The notes: generated from the sequence alone by a model not told the origin. A stretch of 64,000 nucleotides of DNA from DASQPR01 sp963836775 (GCA_963836775.1 CAWIKR010000003.1:1116001-1180000), one strand, 5' to 3'; shown: positions 7,646-16,585, numbered from the stretch's first letter. Made by a program: numbers and translations.

Positions 7646-9174
7646 CCTCGGGCCAGGTGCACCCCACCGAGAGCACGTTTCGGACGCTCGCCAAGACCCA
7701 CCGGGTGATCCCGGTGACGAGGCGCCTGCTGGCCGACGGCGAGACTCCGGTCGGCGTCTATCGAAAGCTGGCCGGCGGTCCCGGCAGCTTCCTGCTCGAG
7801 TCGGCGGAACAGTCGGCCTCCGCGGGCGCCGCGGCCTGGTCCCGTTACTCCTTCATCGGCGTACGCAGTCTGGCCACCCTGACCTCGAACGACGGCGTGG
7901 CGCACTGGATCGGCACAGCACCGGCCGGGCTGGCCGTCACCGGTGACCCAGTGGAACTGCTCCGATCGAGCGTCGCGCAGCTCTCGTCGTCGGCGCGCCC
8001 GGACACTGGCGAGGAGCTCCCGCCGCTCTCCGGTGGGCTGGTCGGCTTCCTCGCCTACGACATCGTGCGCCGGTTCGAGAAGCTGCCCGAGCTCACCGAT
8101 GACGACCTGCACGTGCCCGAGCTGGGCATGATGCTCGCCACCGACCTCGTGGTCCTCGATCACGTGACCGGTTCGGCGCTGCTGGTGGCCAACGTGATCC
8201 TGGATCCGGACGGCGCCGAGGATGCCGCGGTGGCGGGCTACCACCAGGCGATCGGCCGGCTGGACTCGATGACGACGGCGCTGTCCCGCCCGACTCCGCC
8301 GCTGGTCTCCACGGTCACGCCGATGCCGGCCGGGCGTCCGGTTTCGCGTACCCCGGAAGGGCTCCATCAGAAGGCGGTCGAGCAGGCCAAGGAGGCCATT
8401 GCCGACGGCGAGTGCTTCCAGATCGTGGTGGCGCAGCGGTTCGAGCGGCCGACCGACGCGGACCCGTTCGACATCTATCGGGTGCTGCGGATGACGAACC
8501 CCAGCCCGTACATGTATTTCCTGCGCTTCGATGGTTTCGACGTGGTGGGGTCGTCGCCGGAGGCGCACCTCAAGGTCACCGACCGGCGAGCCCTGCTGCA
8601 CCCGATCGCCGGCACCCGCTGGCGGGGAGCGACCCCGGAGGCGGACGCGGCGCTCGCCGACGATCTGCTGGCCGACCCCAAGGAGCGGGCCGAGCACATC
8701 ATGCTGGTCGACCTCGGCCGCAACGATCTGGGCCGGGTCTGCGTGCCGGGCACTGTCGAGGTGCCGGAGTTCGCGACCATCGAGCGCTACAGCCATGTGA
8801 TGCACATCGTCTCGACGGTGGTCGGTGAATTGGCCGCCGACCGCACGCCGTTTGATGCTCTGGTGGCAACCTTCCCGGCCGGCACGCTCTCCGGCGCGCC
8901 CAAGGTCCGCGCGATGGAGATCATCGAGGAGCTGGAGCCGACTCGCCGGGGGCTTTACGGCGGCATCGTCGGCTACTTCGGCTTCGGCGGCGACCTGGAC
9001 ACCGCGATCGCGATCCGGACCGCGCTGATCCGTGACGGCGTGGCCTATGTCCAAGCCGGCGGTGGTGTCGTCGCCGACTCCGATCCGGCCGCCGAAGAGC
9101 AGGAGACGGTGAACAAGGCGGCCGCCGTGCTGTCCGCGATCGCCACCGCCGAAACCCTGCGAGCCGCCCGATGA
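7642..9174 (+). CDS. trpE: Anthranilate synthase component I
   Basis: TrpE makes anthranilate from chorismate, the first step of tryptophan synthesis, using ammonia from a TrpG partner that is not in this window. The 510-residue length is normal. The chorismate-binding domain is clear from GECFQIVVAQRF through IAGTRWRGATPEAD, KERAEHIMLVDLGRNDLGRV and PAGTLSGAPKVRAMEII to the GGGVVADSDP tail. The N-terminal part, including LLESAE, corresponds to the tryptophan feedback site region. It overlaps hisI and the next gene by four bases each. No leader peptide or attenuator was found upstream. Confidence 0.97.
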   Translation: MTSGQVHPTESTFRTLAKTHRVIPVTRRLLADGETPVGVYRKLAGGPGSFLLESAEQSASAGAAAWSRYSFIGVRSLATLTSNDGVAHWIGTAPAGLAVTGDPVELLRSSVAQLSSSARPDTGEELPPLSGGLVGFLAYDIVRRFEKLPELTDDDLHVPELGMMLATDLVVLDHVTGSALLVANVILDPDGAEDAAVAGYHQAIGRLDSMTTALSRPTPPLVSTVTPMPAGRPVSRTPEGLHQKAVEQAKEAIADGECFQIVVAQRFERPTDADPFDIYRVLRMTNPSPYMYFLRFDGFDVVGSSPEAHLKVTDRRALLHPIAGTRWRGATPEADAALADDLLADPKERAEHIMLVDLGRNDLGRVCVPGTVEVPEFATIERYSHVMHIVSTVVGELAADRTPFDALVATFPAGTLSGAPKVRAMEIIEELEPTRRGLYGGIVGYFGFGGDLDTAIAIRTALIRDGVAYVQAGGGVVADSDPAAEEQETVNKAAAVLSAIATAETLRAAR

Positions 9175-9701
9175 CGACCGCCCGCCGATCGCTGGCCACC
9201 GGTCTCGGCGCCATCGTGCTGGGCGCCGGAGCGGCCCTGCTGGCCGGTTCCCGGACCTGGGAGAAGACGTCGGTGCCACGGCCGTCGCCGCTGCCACCGG
9301 AGACCGTCGTGCACACCGGAAACGCGCTGCTCCCGTGGCTGCCCGCGCTGGCACTGGTCGGGCTCGCCGGGGCCGGGGCGATCCTGGCGACCCGGGGCGC
9401 GGCCCGGCGGGTGGTCGGCGTGATCATCGCGGTGGCCGGGATCGGCGTGGTGGTGGCCGCGGTCCGCGGCTTCGGCTACACCGCGGGCTGGGCGTTGCTT
9501 GCGCTGGTCGGTGGGCTCGCCATCGTGGCGGGCGGGATCGAGGCGGTACGCAAGGGAGCCACCTGGCCGGCCATGGGAGCGCGTTATGACCGGGCGGCAC
9601 CGGACGCTGCCGAGCCGGGACGCGCCGCCAAGGAGCGCCCGGTCACCGAGGTGACCATGTGGGATGACCTGGACCGGGGGATCGACCCGACCGAGCGCTA
9701 G
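9171..9701 (+). CDS. Trp-operon-associated membrane protein (TIGR02234-like)
   Basis: This 176-residue protein has four membrane helices (for example SLATGLGAIVLGAGAALLAG and AGWALLALVGGLAIVAGG) and a short cytosolic tail. Proteins of this size and topology sit between trpE and trpC in many actinomycetes; their role is not known. The start overlaps the trpE stop by four bases. Its last codons overlap the convergent lipoprotein gene: the two stop codons share the sequence CTAG at 9698-9701. It may help transport or membrane coupling of an intermediate, but nothing in the sequence shows this. Confidence 0.9.
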   Translation: MTTARRSLATGLGAIVLGAGAALLAGSRTWEKTSVPRPSPLPPETVVHTGNALLPWLPALALVGLAGAGAILATRGAARRVVGVIIAVAGIGVVVAAVRGFGYTAGWALLALVGGLAIVAGGIEAVRKGATWPAMGARYDRAAPDAAEPGRAAKERPVTEVTMWDDLDRGIDPTER

Positions 9702-10150
9702 CCGGTCGCGGGTTTACCGGTCCGGCAGTTTTTGGTGCATTTCGTCAGCCGGAAATCGGGGCGCCACGCCGGGATCGTGTAGCTGTACGGCGGCTTGGCG
9801 AAGTAGTCGAGCTCGGTCGGCCCGTCCGGGTTGATCGCGTAGAGCTGAACCATGTGACCGCCGATGAACTCGAGGTCGACCACGGCGGCGTGGTCGATGT
9901 TCACCGCGGGCGTGTCCAGCGACCAGGTCCCGGACCTCGCGGTCGTCCCGAACCGTGCTGGTTTGTCGGTGGTGAACGTGTGATCGTCGTTGATCCACAG
10001 GTGCACCTTCTTCGTCTGCCATATGCCGACGAGCTTCTTCATGGTCAGGTCCACCCAGGGCGGCCCGGGATCGAAGTAGTCGAGCGGGCCACATCCGGCA
10101 CCGATCAGCAACGCGATTGCGAAGAGAACGATCCGGCGGCGGGACGGCAT
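9698..10150 (-). CDS. Small lipoprotein
   Basis: This 150-residue protein begins with a lipoprotein signal (RRRIVLFAIALLIGAGCG, Cys near residue 19). The rest contains W and Y residues in beta-like segments (GIWQTKKVHLWINDDHTFTT, SGTWSLDTPAVNIDH), which resembles small lipocalin or META-like surface domains, and a C-terminal CTKNC pair. The longer frame to 10273 is rejected because the signal would be internal. It points away from trpC and converges on the Trp membrane protein. I do not recognise a named family. Confidence 0.7.
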   Translation of the reverse strand: MPSRRRIVLFAIALLIGAGCGPLDYFDPGPPWVDLTMKKLVGIWQTKKVHLWINDDHTFTTDKPARFGTTARSGTWSLDTPAVNIDHAAVVDLEFIGGHMVQLYAINPDGPTELDYFAKPPYSYTIPAWRPDFRLTKCTKNCRTGKPATG

Positions 10151-10327
10151 GCGCCGGAGCGTAGACGGCGGTTGTGCGGGTCCGGTGAAGATGCTGGCCG
10201 GAGGCTGCACCTGAGCTGGGCGTACCACCGGTCCGGTGATCCAGGCGGTGGGCAGCCCGGCATTATGCCCCACGGTCTATGGGTGAGCAGGGCCATACCC
10301 CAAACGTCTTGCGAAATGCGCGACCCC

Positions 10328-10340
10328 TAGCATCGGGACC
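10328..10340 (+). promoter_or_regulatory. -10 element for leaderless trpC transcript
   Basis: TAGCAT at 10328-10333 lies seven bases before the ATG at 10341, the spacing expected when transcription starts at the start codon itself. A -35 match is poor. If the internal start at 10365 is used instead, this would give a short leader. Confidence 0.4.
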
Positions 10341-11201
10341 ATGACACCGCCTGAGGGGAGTCCGATGCCGGCCACGGACGGGCACCAAAGTGGCAGTGTG
10401 CTCAACGAGATCCTGGCCGGCGTCCGCGAGGACGTGGCCGCGCGGCAGGAGCAGATCCCGCTGGAGCGGATCCGGGAGCTGGCGCTGGCCGCTCCGCCTG
10501 CCAAGGACGCCTACACCGCGCTGCGCTCACCGGGCGTCGGCGTGATCGCCGAGGTGAAGCGCTCGTCGCCGTCCCGCGGCGAGATGGCCGAGATCGCCGA
10601 CCCGGCGCATCTGGCGGGGGAGTATGCCGCCGGTGGCGCTCGATGCGTGTCGGTGCTCACCGAGGGCCGATGGTTCGGCGGCAGCCTGGAAGACCTGGTC
10701 GCGGTCCGGGCTGCCGTGAAAGTACCGGTGCTACGCAAGGACTTCATCGTTTCGTCCTACCAGGTGCACGAGGCTCGCGCGCACGGCGCGGACCTGGTGC
10801 TGTTGATCGTCGCCGCGCTCGAACAGAACGCGCTCATGGGCCTGCTGGAGCGGGTCGAGTCGCTGGGCATGACGGCGCTGGTCGAGGTGCATGACGAGGA
10901 TGAAGCAGACCGGGCGCTGGCAGCCGGAGCTCGGGTGATCGGAGTGAACGCTCGTGATCTCCGTACGCTCGAGATCGACCGAACCGTATTCGAGCGGATC
11001 GCGCCCGGCCTGCCCAATCACATCGTGAAGGTGGCGGAGTCCGGTGTTCGCGGGCCGCATGACCTGATCAAATACGCCTCCGCCGGCGCCGACGCGGTGC
11101 TGGTGGGCGAGGGTCTGGTCACTCAGAAGAGCCCCCGGGATGCGGTCGCCGAGCTGGTGACCGCCGGAAGCCACCCAGCGACGCCACGCCCCGCACGATG
11201 A
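10341..11201 (+). CDS. trpC: Indole-3-glycerol phosphate synthase
   Basis: TrpC closes the indole ring of 1-(2-carboxyphenylamino)-deoxyribulose phosphate in the tryptophan pathway. The TIM-barrel is complete in 286 residues. Key blocks include VIAEVKRSSPSRG (catalytic Lys), PVLRKDFIVSSYQV (catalytic Lys), ALVEVHDEDE, GVNARDLRTLEID and VAESGVRGP. Two starts compete: the ATG at 10341 has a -10 box seven bases upstream and would be leaderless, while the ATG at 10365 has a GAGGGGAG ribosome site. The extra eight residues are not conserved. No PRAI domain is fused. Confidence 0.95.
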   Translation: MTPPEGSPMPATDGHQSGSVLNEILAGVREDVAARQEQIPLERIRELALAAPPAKDAYTALRSPGVGVIAEVKRSSPSRGEMAEIADPAHLAGEYAAGGARCVSVLTEGRWFGGSLEDLVAVRAAVKVPVLRKDFIVSSYQVHEARAHGADLVLLIVAALEQNALMGLLERVESLGMTALVEVHDEDEADRALAAGARVIGVNARDLRTLEIDRTVFERIAPGLPNHIVKVAESGVRGPHDLIKYASAGADAVLVGEGLVTQKSPRDAVAELVTAGSHPATPRPAR

Positions 11202-11248
11202 CGTGTAAGGCGCAGTGACCCGCCGGGACATCAACGCGAGGACACACT

Positions 11249-12520
11249 GTGGCCACTGACATCTACACCAACCTGGCCGATGCCGCGCTGGCCAGCGCGG
11301 CCGGCCTGGTGCCGGACGCCTCCGGGCACTTCGGCCGTTTCGGCGGCCGGTTCGTTCCGGAAGCCCTGATCAAGGCACTCGACCAGCTCGACGCGGTGTA
11401 TCGGCATGCGAAGGCCGACGAGGTCTTTCAGGTCGAGTTCGCACGACTGCTGCGTGACTACGCCGGGGCGCCGTCCCGGCTCTACGACGCCACCCGCCTC
11501 TCCGAGGTGGCCGGGGCCCGAATCCTGCTCAAGCGCGAAGACATGCTGCACACCGGCGCTCACAAGATCCGCAACGTGCTGGGCCAGGCGCTGATCACTC
11601 AGCGGATGGGCAAGAAGCGGGTGATCGCCGAGACCGGAGCCGGCCAGCACGGCGTCGCGAGCGCCACCGCGGCCGCCCTGTTCGGGTTCGATTGCGTCGT
11701 CTACATGGGTGAGGAAGACACCCGCAGGCAGGCGCTGAACGTCGCGCGGATGCAGATGCTGGGCGCCACCGTGGTGCCGGTGTCGCACGGCTCCAAGACG
11801 CTCAAGGACGCCCTGAACGAGGCCCTCCGCGATTGGGTGGCCAACGTCGACGACACTCACTACCTGCTCGGCACCGCGGCCGGCCCGCACCCGTTCCCGG
11901 GGATGGTCCGGGACTTCGTCGGCACCCTCGGAATCGAGGCACGGCAGCAGGTGCTGGACCTGACCGGCAAGCTTCCGGACGCGGTCTGCGCCTGTGTCGG
12001 CGGCGGCTCCAATGCGATCGGCGCGTTCCACGCCTTCGTCGCAGACCCCGGCGTGCGCCTGTTCGGCTTCGAAGCCGGCGGCGACGGTGTGGAAACCGGC
12101 CGGCACGCCGCGACCATCTCCGCCGGTGCCGTGGGCGTCCTCCACGGCGCCCGGTCCTACCTGCTGCAAGACGAGGACGGCCAGACGATCGAGTCGCACT
12201 CGATCTCGGCCGGCCTGGACTATCCCGGCGTCGGGCCGGAGCACGCCTGGCTGCACGAGATCGGCCGGGCCGACTACCGGCCGATCACCGACAAGCAGGC
12301 GATGGACGCGTTCGAACTGCTGTGCCGGACGGAGGGCATCATCCCGGCGATCGAGAGCGCACACGCGGTCGCCGGCGCCCTGCAGGTGGCCAAGGACCTC
12401 GGTCCGGACGCCACCATCCTGATCAACCTTTCCGGCCGGGGCGACAAGGACGCCGACACCGCGGCGAAGTGGTTCGGACTCATCCACAACGGCGACACCG
12501 CGACGGGGGCGGCCCAATGA
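11249..12520 (+). CDS. trpB: Tryptophan synthase beta chain
   Basis: TrpB joins indole with serine to make tryptophan, using pyridoxal phosphate, in complex with TrpA. The 423-residue protein starts with GTG at 11249, with GAGGA six bases upstream. The cofactor lysine is K106 in HTGAHKIRN. The phosphate-binding loop CVGGGSNAIG and the LSGRGDKD tail are intact. It is a TrpB1-type chain, as expected beside trpA. The stop overlaps trpA by four bases (ATGA). Confidence 0.97.
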   Translation: MATDIYTNLADAALASAAGLVPDASGHFGRFGGRFVPEALIKALDQLDAVYRHAKADEVFQVEFARLLRDYAGAPSRLYDATRLSEVAGARILLKREDMLHTGAHKIRNVLGQALITQRMGKKRVIAETGAGQHGVASATAAALFGFDCVVYMGEEDTRRQALNVARMQMLGATVVPVSHGSKTLKDALNEALRDWVANVDDTHYLLGTAAGPHPFPGMVRDFVGTLGIEARQQVLDLTGKLPDAVCACVGGGSNAIGAFHAFVADPGVRLFGFEAGGDGVETGRHAATISAGAVGVLHGARSYLLQDEDGQTIESHSISAGLDYPGVGPEHAWLHEIGRADYRPITDKQAMDAFELLCRTEGIIPAIESAHAVAGALQVAKDLGPDATILINLSGRGDKDADTAAKWFGLIHNGDTATGAAQ

Positions 12521-13318
12521 GCGTGAGCACCGCATTCGACAAGGCCCGGGCGGACAACCGGGCGGCGCTGGTGGGTTACCTGCCGGCCGGATTCCCGACA
12601 GTGGCCCGCAGCGTGGACGCGTTCCACGCGATGGTGGACGCCGGCGTCGACCTGGTCGAGGTCGGCATGCCGTATTCGGACCCGGTGATGGACGGTCCGG
12701 TGATCCAAGCGGCCGCGGATCGGGCGCTCGCCAACGGCCTGCGTACCCGCGACGTGCTGGACGTGGTGAGCAAGGTGGCCGGTTACGGCGTACCGACGGT
12801 GATCATGACGTACTGGAATCCGGTCGAGCGCTACGGCGTCGACGCCTTCGCCCGGGACCTGGCCGGTGCCGGGGGATCGGGGCTGATCACGCCGGACCTG
12901 ATCCCGGACGAGGCCGGCGAATGGCTGGCCGCATCCGATGCGTACCAGCTCGATCGGATCTTCCTGGTCGCGCCGAGCTCCACCGACGCGCGGATCGCGA
13001 GCACGACGGCGGCCTGCCGAGGCTTCGTCTACGCGACCAGCGTGATGGGCGTGACCGGAGCCCGCGAGACAGACCTCCACAGCCGGCCCGGAGTTGGTGG
13101 CGCGGACCCGCACGACCACCGATCTTCCGATCGGCATCGGTCTGGGCGTACGCGACGGCGCGCAGGCCGCCGCCGTCGGCGCTTACGCCGACGCCGTGAT
13201 CGTCGGCAGCGCGCTGGTCTCGTGCCTGCTCGACAACGATGATCCAGCCACCGCGCGCGGCGCTCTGACCGCGCTCACCGCGGACCTGGCCGCCGGCGTG
13301 CGATCCGGCCGAGGCTGA
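12517..13318 (+). pseudogene. trpA: Tryptophan synthase alpha chain, frameshifted in this sequence
   Basis: TrpA cleaves indole-3-glycerol phosphate to give indole for TrpB. The first 185 or so residues are normal, with catalytic E48 and D59 in VEVGMPYSDPVMDG and the FVYATSVMGVTGA block. Near 13067-13072 (GAGACAGACC) the frame shifts by one extra base. The true C-terminus (PELVARTRTTTDLPIGIGLGV ... GSALVSCLL) continues in the next frame to the stop at 13318. The broken frame would end at 13242 with an Arg-rich tail. Removing one base restores a protein of about 266 residues. With the rest of the trp genes intact, a sequencing error or a very recent mutation is more likely than long-term loss. 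Confidence 0.85.
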
Positions 13319-13337
13319 CGCGAGCACCTCGGCCGGC

Positions 13338-13480
13338 TGCCACATCAGCCGGCCGAGGCGCCGCCTGCCATGTCAGCCGGCCGAGGCGCCGGGTGCCACA
13401 TCAGCCGGCTGCCACATCAGCCGCCTGCCACATCGGCCGCCTGGTACGTCGGCCGGCCGACGCGCCTGCCACATCAGCCG
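13338..13480. repeat. TGCCACATCAGCCG repeat cluster between trpA and methyltransferase
   Basis: Seven copies of TGCCACATCAGCCG or close variants lie at 13338, 13366, 13394, 13410, 13426, 13442 and 13467, at spacings of 16, 25 or 28 bases. The last copy covers the stop codon of the methyltransferase gene (13474). Copies are direct, not inverted, so this is not a simple terminator. Spacers are too short for a CRISPR array. Confidence 0.8.
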
Positions 13481-14274
13481 GTTGACGCCGCCGGCCGGGT
13501 CACCGGCTCGGCGTGCCGCTCCGGGAGGGTCTTCGCGACGACCCTCAGCGCGCCGCTCGCGGCCAGCCCGATCTCGCCGAACGGCTGCATGGTCGGCTGG
13601 AAGCCGGCCTCGACCAGCCAGCGGCGCAGGGTCTCCGGCGAATACACCGACGAGACGAAGTGATCGCCCTGGTAGTGCACGCCGTCGGAGAGCTCCACCT
13701 CGCTGCCGGGCCAGCCGCCGAGAGTGAAATACCGAGCCCGGGCCGCGCTCGCTTCCGGCGTCAGCTGGTAGGTGAGGATCAGCACGTCGGCGCCGATCGC
13801 GGCGGCCGACTGCAGCATCTCGTAGGGGCGCGAGACGATGCCGAAGAGATTGAACGGCAGCACCACCAGCGGCCGCTCCGGTGCTCGGCCGAGCCCTTCG
13901 ATGGCCTGCAGGGCGCGGGCGTCCCCCTGCACCGCGACCGCACGCTGACCGGGCCGCAGCCGGTAGCCGGCGATGGCGCGGCCGGTGGCCGCGGCCGCCT
14001 GAGCGACCACGTCGACGCCGATGTAGTCGAGCCCGCAGCTCAGCACCACCGGCAGGCACAGGCTGCCGTCGGCACAGCCGGCCTCGATCACCACCCGGTA
14101 GTCGCCGCTGCGCAGCACGCCGGCGAGCAGGCCGCGCTCGGCCCGCAGGTGGGCGCGGATCGCCGGGGCCAGGTGCTCCGGTGCCACCAGGCGCTGCCAG
14201 TCGGAGTCCATGTCCAGATCGTCATGGGGGTCGTTAGCCGTCATCGTCGAAGGCCAGCCGTAGGTATCGGTCAT
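13474..14274 (-). CDS. Class I SAM-dependent methyltransferase
   Basis: This 266-residue protein has a Rossmann-type SAM fold. Motif I is VVIEAGCADGSL (about residue 60-70), followed by IGVDVVAQAAA, a loop with AVQGDARAL, and LVVLPFNLFGIVSRP as motif III/IV. The tail contains FVSSVYSPETLRRWLVEAGF, typical of small-molecule methyltransferases. The start at 14274 lies three bases after the csaA stop, so the two are coupled; an ATG at 14244 is an alternative. The substrate is unknown. The stop codon is inside a repeat copy. Confidence 0.82.
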   Translation of the reverse strand: MTDTYGWPSTMTANDPHDDLDMDSDWQRLVAPEHLAPAIRAHLRAERGLLAGVLRSGDYRVVIEAGCADGSLCLPVVLSCGLDYIGVDVVAQAAAATGRAIAGYRLRPGQRAVAVQGDARALQAIEGLGRAPERPLVVLPFNLFGIVSRPYEMLQSAAAIGADVLILTYQLTPEASAARARYFTLGGWPGSEVELSDGVHYQGDHFVSSVYSPETLRRWLVEAGFQPTMQPFGEIGLAASGALRVVAKTLPERHAEPVTRPAASTG

Positions 14275-14277
14275 CGC

Positions 14278-14649
14278 TCAGTAGAGCTTGCTGCCCGGTT
14301 CCGGGGTCACATCCGGCCGGAGCAGGTTGAGACCGCCGCCGGCCCGCTGGATGCCGAGCACCAGGGCCTGTGACTTGAATCCGGCGATGTTCCGCTCGGG
14401 CAGGTTGACCACGCCGAGCACCCAGGTGTCCCGCAGCTCCTCCGGCCGATAATCGGCGGCCGCCTGGACGCTCGACTCTCGCACGCCGATCTCCGGACCG
14501 AAGTCGATGACCAGCCGATAGGACGGAACCCGGGCGCGGTCGAATGGTTTCACCTCGGTGACCAGGCCGGCCCGGACATCCAGCGCGGTGAAGCACTCGT
14601 ACGGATTTGGGTGCGCGTCGCTGTGCTCCGCGGCCAGGTGGTCCGGCAT
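14278..14649 (-). CDS. csaA: CsaA-like tRNA-binding-domain protein
   Basis: This 123-residue protein is a stand-alone tRNA-binding (EMAP/Trbp111) OB-fold domain of the CsaA type. The signature runs from FTALDVRAGLVTEVKPFDRAR through LVIDFGPEIGVRESSVQA to VLGVVNLPERNIAGFKSQALVLG. CsaA is known as a dimer that binds tRNA and has been linked to protein export as a chaperone. The start at 14649 fits the usual length, with TTGGAG upstream; the longer frame to 14820 runs into a hairpin. It is followed directly by the methyltransferase. Confidence 0.88.
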   Translation of the reverse strand: MPDHLAAEHSDAHPNPYECFTALDVRAGLVTEVKPFDRARVPSYRLVIDFGPEIGVRESSVQAAADYRPEELRDTWVLGVVNLPERNIAGFKSQALVLGIQRAGGGLNLLRPDVTPEPGSKLY

Positions 14650-14680
14650 GTCAAGCGTCTCCAAGCGAGAGTGAAGCCTA

Positions 14681-14761
14681 AGAGCCCGTTGGTAGAGCAT
14701 CGGCGGTGCGAGGCGCCTGCGCACCACCGCGGCCCGCCAGCATGCTCCACCAACAGGCTCT
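14681..14761 (-). terminator. Long imperfect hairpin
   Basis: AGAGCCCGTTGGTAGAGCAT (14681-14700) pairs with 14742-14761 with 18 of 20 matches. Inside it, a second pairing joins GCGGTGCG with CGCACCACCGC. It lies between the membrane protein (minus, ends 14835) and csaA (minus, starts 14649), so it most likely ends the upstream transcript. Confidence 0.65.
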
Positions 14762-14834
14762 GATATCCCCGAGTCTGGCACCGCGGGTCCAGTTTCGCCC
14801 TCCGCCGCGCGGCTGGCCAACCGGTGTGCCGGGC

Positions 14835-15890
14835 CTAGTCACCGCTGCGCTGCACCGGCAACTGCACGGCGACCAGGTGCCGGCCGTCGTGGTCGCCGTA
14901 TTTCTCCCGGAACTGCGTGAAGACGCGGTCACCCGGCATCGCGTTCGTGAAGGCCGCCCGATGGTCGTCGTCCCCGACGGTGACCTGGACCGACGCGTGG
15001 TCCCGGCACCACTCGTCGAATTCCATCTCGGTCCGGACGTCGACCACGTCGATCCAGACCGTGCTCTCGTCCTGGATGAACGGGAACTCGCTGGGCTCGC
15101 GCTGCCCGGGCAGCCAGGTGCGAGCCCGCCGGAAGTCGTCGAAATCGATCAGCGAGGAGTCCTGCCAGGCCTGCTCGAACCAGAGCATCACCAGGTCGCC
15201 GCGGCCATCGTTGAGGGTTGCCCGATCCTGCGGCACCTCGTTGGAGGGCCGGTCCGGCGGGAAGTACGCGTAGGTCACCTTGGAGTCCACGCGGTACATC
15301 TGCCGGAACGGTGCGACACCGGCGATCCGGATCGACACTTGGCCGGCCGCCTGGGGATCGGCGCGGGTGAACTCCTCGAGCAGCGCTAGGTTGTCCCGGA
15401 TGAACTGCGGCACCGGCAGGCCGAGGGCACTGGCCCGGGCCCGCGCGTCCGGGGAACTCGGGTCCAGCAGGACGATGCGGATCCGGGTGCCGTTCGCGAT
15501 GGCCGCGCCGAGCGCGATCAGGAACCGGTCCCGGCGCTTGGGCTCCAGGAGCCGGGTCCATGTCTCGATGACGTCGATCGCGTCGCTGGACTGCCGGATG
15601 TCGTCGATCAGGCCGTCGAGGTCCAGGCCGCGATTCCACCGGGCGCTGCTGTCGCTGATCCGGCTCACCAGCGGGGTCAGGATGGCGAAGAACACCACCG
15701 CGTCGACCAGATTGGAACCGACATTGACGAGGATGTCGGAGCGGGTGGCATGAGCGGCGAGCAGCATCCAGGCACCGGCCACTGCCACGACGACGCCGGT
15801 GGTGGCGTAGGTGAGACCGAGGGCGCGGGCCCGAATCCGGCGGCGGAGCCGCGCGACCAGCGTTTTCGGCAGCCAGTTGCCGATTCGCAT
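14835..15890 (-). CDS. Two-helix membrane protein with large cytosolic domain
   Basis: This 351-residue protein starts with a basic stretch and two membrane helices (GLTYATTGVVVAVAGAWMLLAA and LVNVGSNLVDAVVFFAILTPLV, up to about residue 80). The soluble part opens with LDGLIDDIRQSSDAIDVIETW and GAAIANGTRIRIVLLDPSSPDARARASALG. This resembles the phospholipase-D-like fold proteins of actinomycetes (family DUF5919-like), but I see no HxK catalytic pair. A conserved YAYFPPDRPSNE stretch and acidic C-terminal part follow. Monocistronic, with the hairpin at 14681-14761 downstream. Function unknown. Confidence 0.7.
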   Translation of the reverse strand: MRIGNWLPKTLVARLRRRIRARALGLTYATTGVVVAVAGAWMLLAAHATRSDILVNVGSNLVDAVVFFAILTPLVSRISDSSARWNRGLDLDGLIDDIRQSSDAIDVIETWTRLLEPKRRDRFLIALGAAIANGTRIRIVLLDPSSPDARARASALGLPVPQFIRDNLALLEEFTRADPQAAGQVSIRIAGVAPFRQMYRVDSKVTYAYFPPDRPSNEVPQDRATLNDGRGDLVMLWFEQAWQDSSLIDFDDFRRARTWLPGQREPSEFPFIQDESTVWIDVVDVRTEMEFDEWCRDHASVQVTVGDDDHRAAFTNAMPGDRVFTQFREKYGDHDGRHLVAVQLPVQRSGD

Positions 15891-16017
15891 GCATCACCAC
15901 CCCGCTACGGTCGTGATCAACCGTAGCGTACGGGCGGTGGTATCAGTCGACTGTGGACGTTCGTAAGCATCGATGGATGGTTCGCCGAACTTGGCTCGCA
16001 GTTGGCGGGCGCTCGGC

Positions 16018-16524
16018 TTAGGCGTCGATGAGTTCGGCCTCGACCGGTTGAGCCGGCGCCGCCAGCTCCTGGGCCTCCGGCAACTCGGGTTCGGCGTCGC
16101 GCCGCACGGTGCGCAGCACACCGGCGCGTCCGGCCGTGGCGTCCGAGATAGCGGTTCGGGTGATCGGGGTCATCGCGGCCGGCAGCGCGCTCGGGTCGTG
16201 CCAGCTGAGCCGGCAGATGCGGCCGGGGGCATTGAGGGTGACCTCGCCGTCCAGGCGGGCGCGGAACACGTGCACGAGGACGTCGGGCAGATCGTCGGAA
16301 TTGTCACTGGTCAGTTCGTAGACCCCGACGACCTCGAGCAGGTGCACGTCGGCGCCGATCTCCTCGCGGATGTCGCGGACCGCGGCGTGCATCGGCGACT
16401 CGCCGGCGCGGATCTTGCCGCCTGGCAGACCCCATTTGTGGTGGCCCTGACTCTGTTCGCAGAGCAGGAGGCGGCCGGCTGGATCGGTGATCACGGCGGC
16501 GACCGCGGAAGTTAACAAGTTCAT
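16018..16524 (-). CDS. Nudix hydrolase
   Basis: This 168-residue protein hydrolyses a nucleoside-diphosphate-linked substrate. The Nudix box is complete at residues 36-58: GKIRAGESPMHAAVRDIREEIGA fits Gx5Ex7REUxEExGU. The N-terminal AAVITDPAGRLLLCEQSQGHHKWGLPGG is the usual MutT-like lead. A 40-residue Ala/Pro/Glu-rich tail is not part of the domain. It is divergent from lgt with a 74-base gap. Substrate is not predictable from sequence. Confidence 0.92.
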   Translation of the reverse strand: MNLLTSAVAAVITDPAGRLLLCEQSQGHHKWGLPGGKIRAGESPMHAAVRDIREEIGADVHLLEVVGVYELTSDNSDDLPDVLVHVFRARLDGEVTLNAPGRICRLSWHDPSALPAAMTPITRTAISDATAGRAGVLRTVRRDAEPELPEAQELAAPAQPVEAELIDA

Positions 16525-16585
16525 GACGAAAGCCTAGAACCGGACAGTAGTGATGGCCAGACTCCCGATCGAGTGTCCTCGGCGG

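Noticed and set aside
10261..10340. Possible tryptophan attenuator before trpC
   Set aside because: No leader peptide with tandem Trp codons and no alternative stems were found.
13338..13480. Possible CRISPR array
   Set aside because: Repeats are only 14 bases, spacers are 2 to 14 bases and partly alike, and no cas gene is near.
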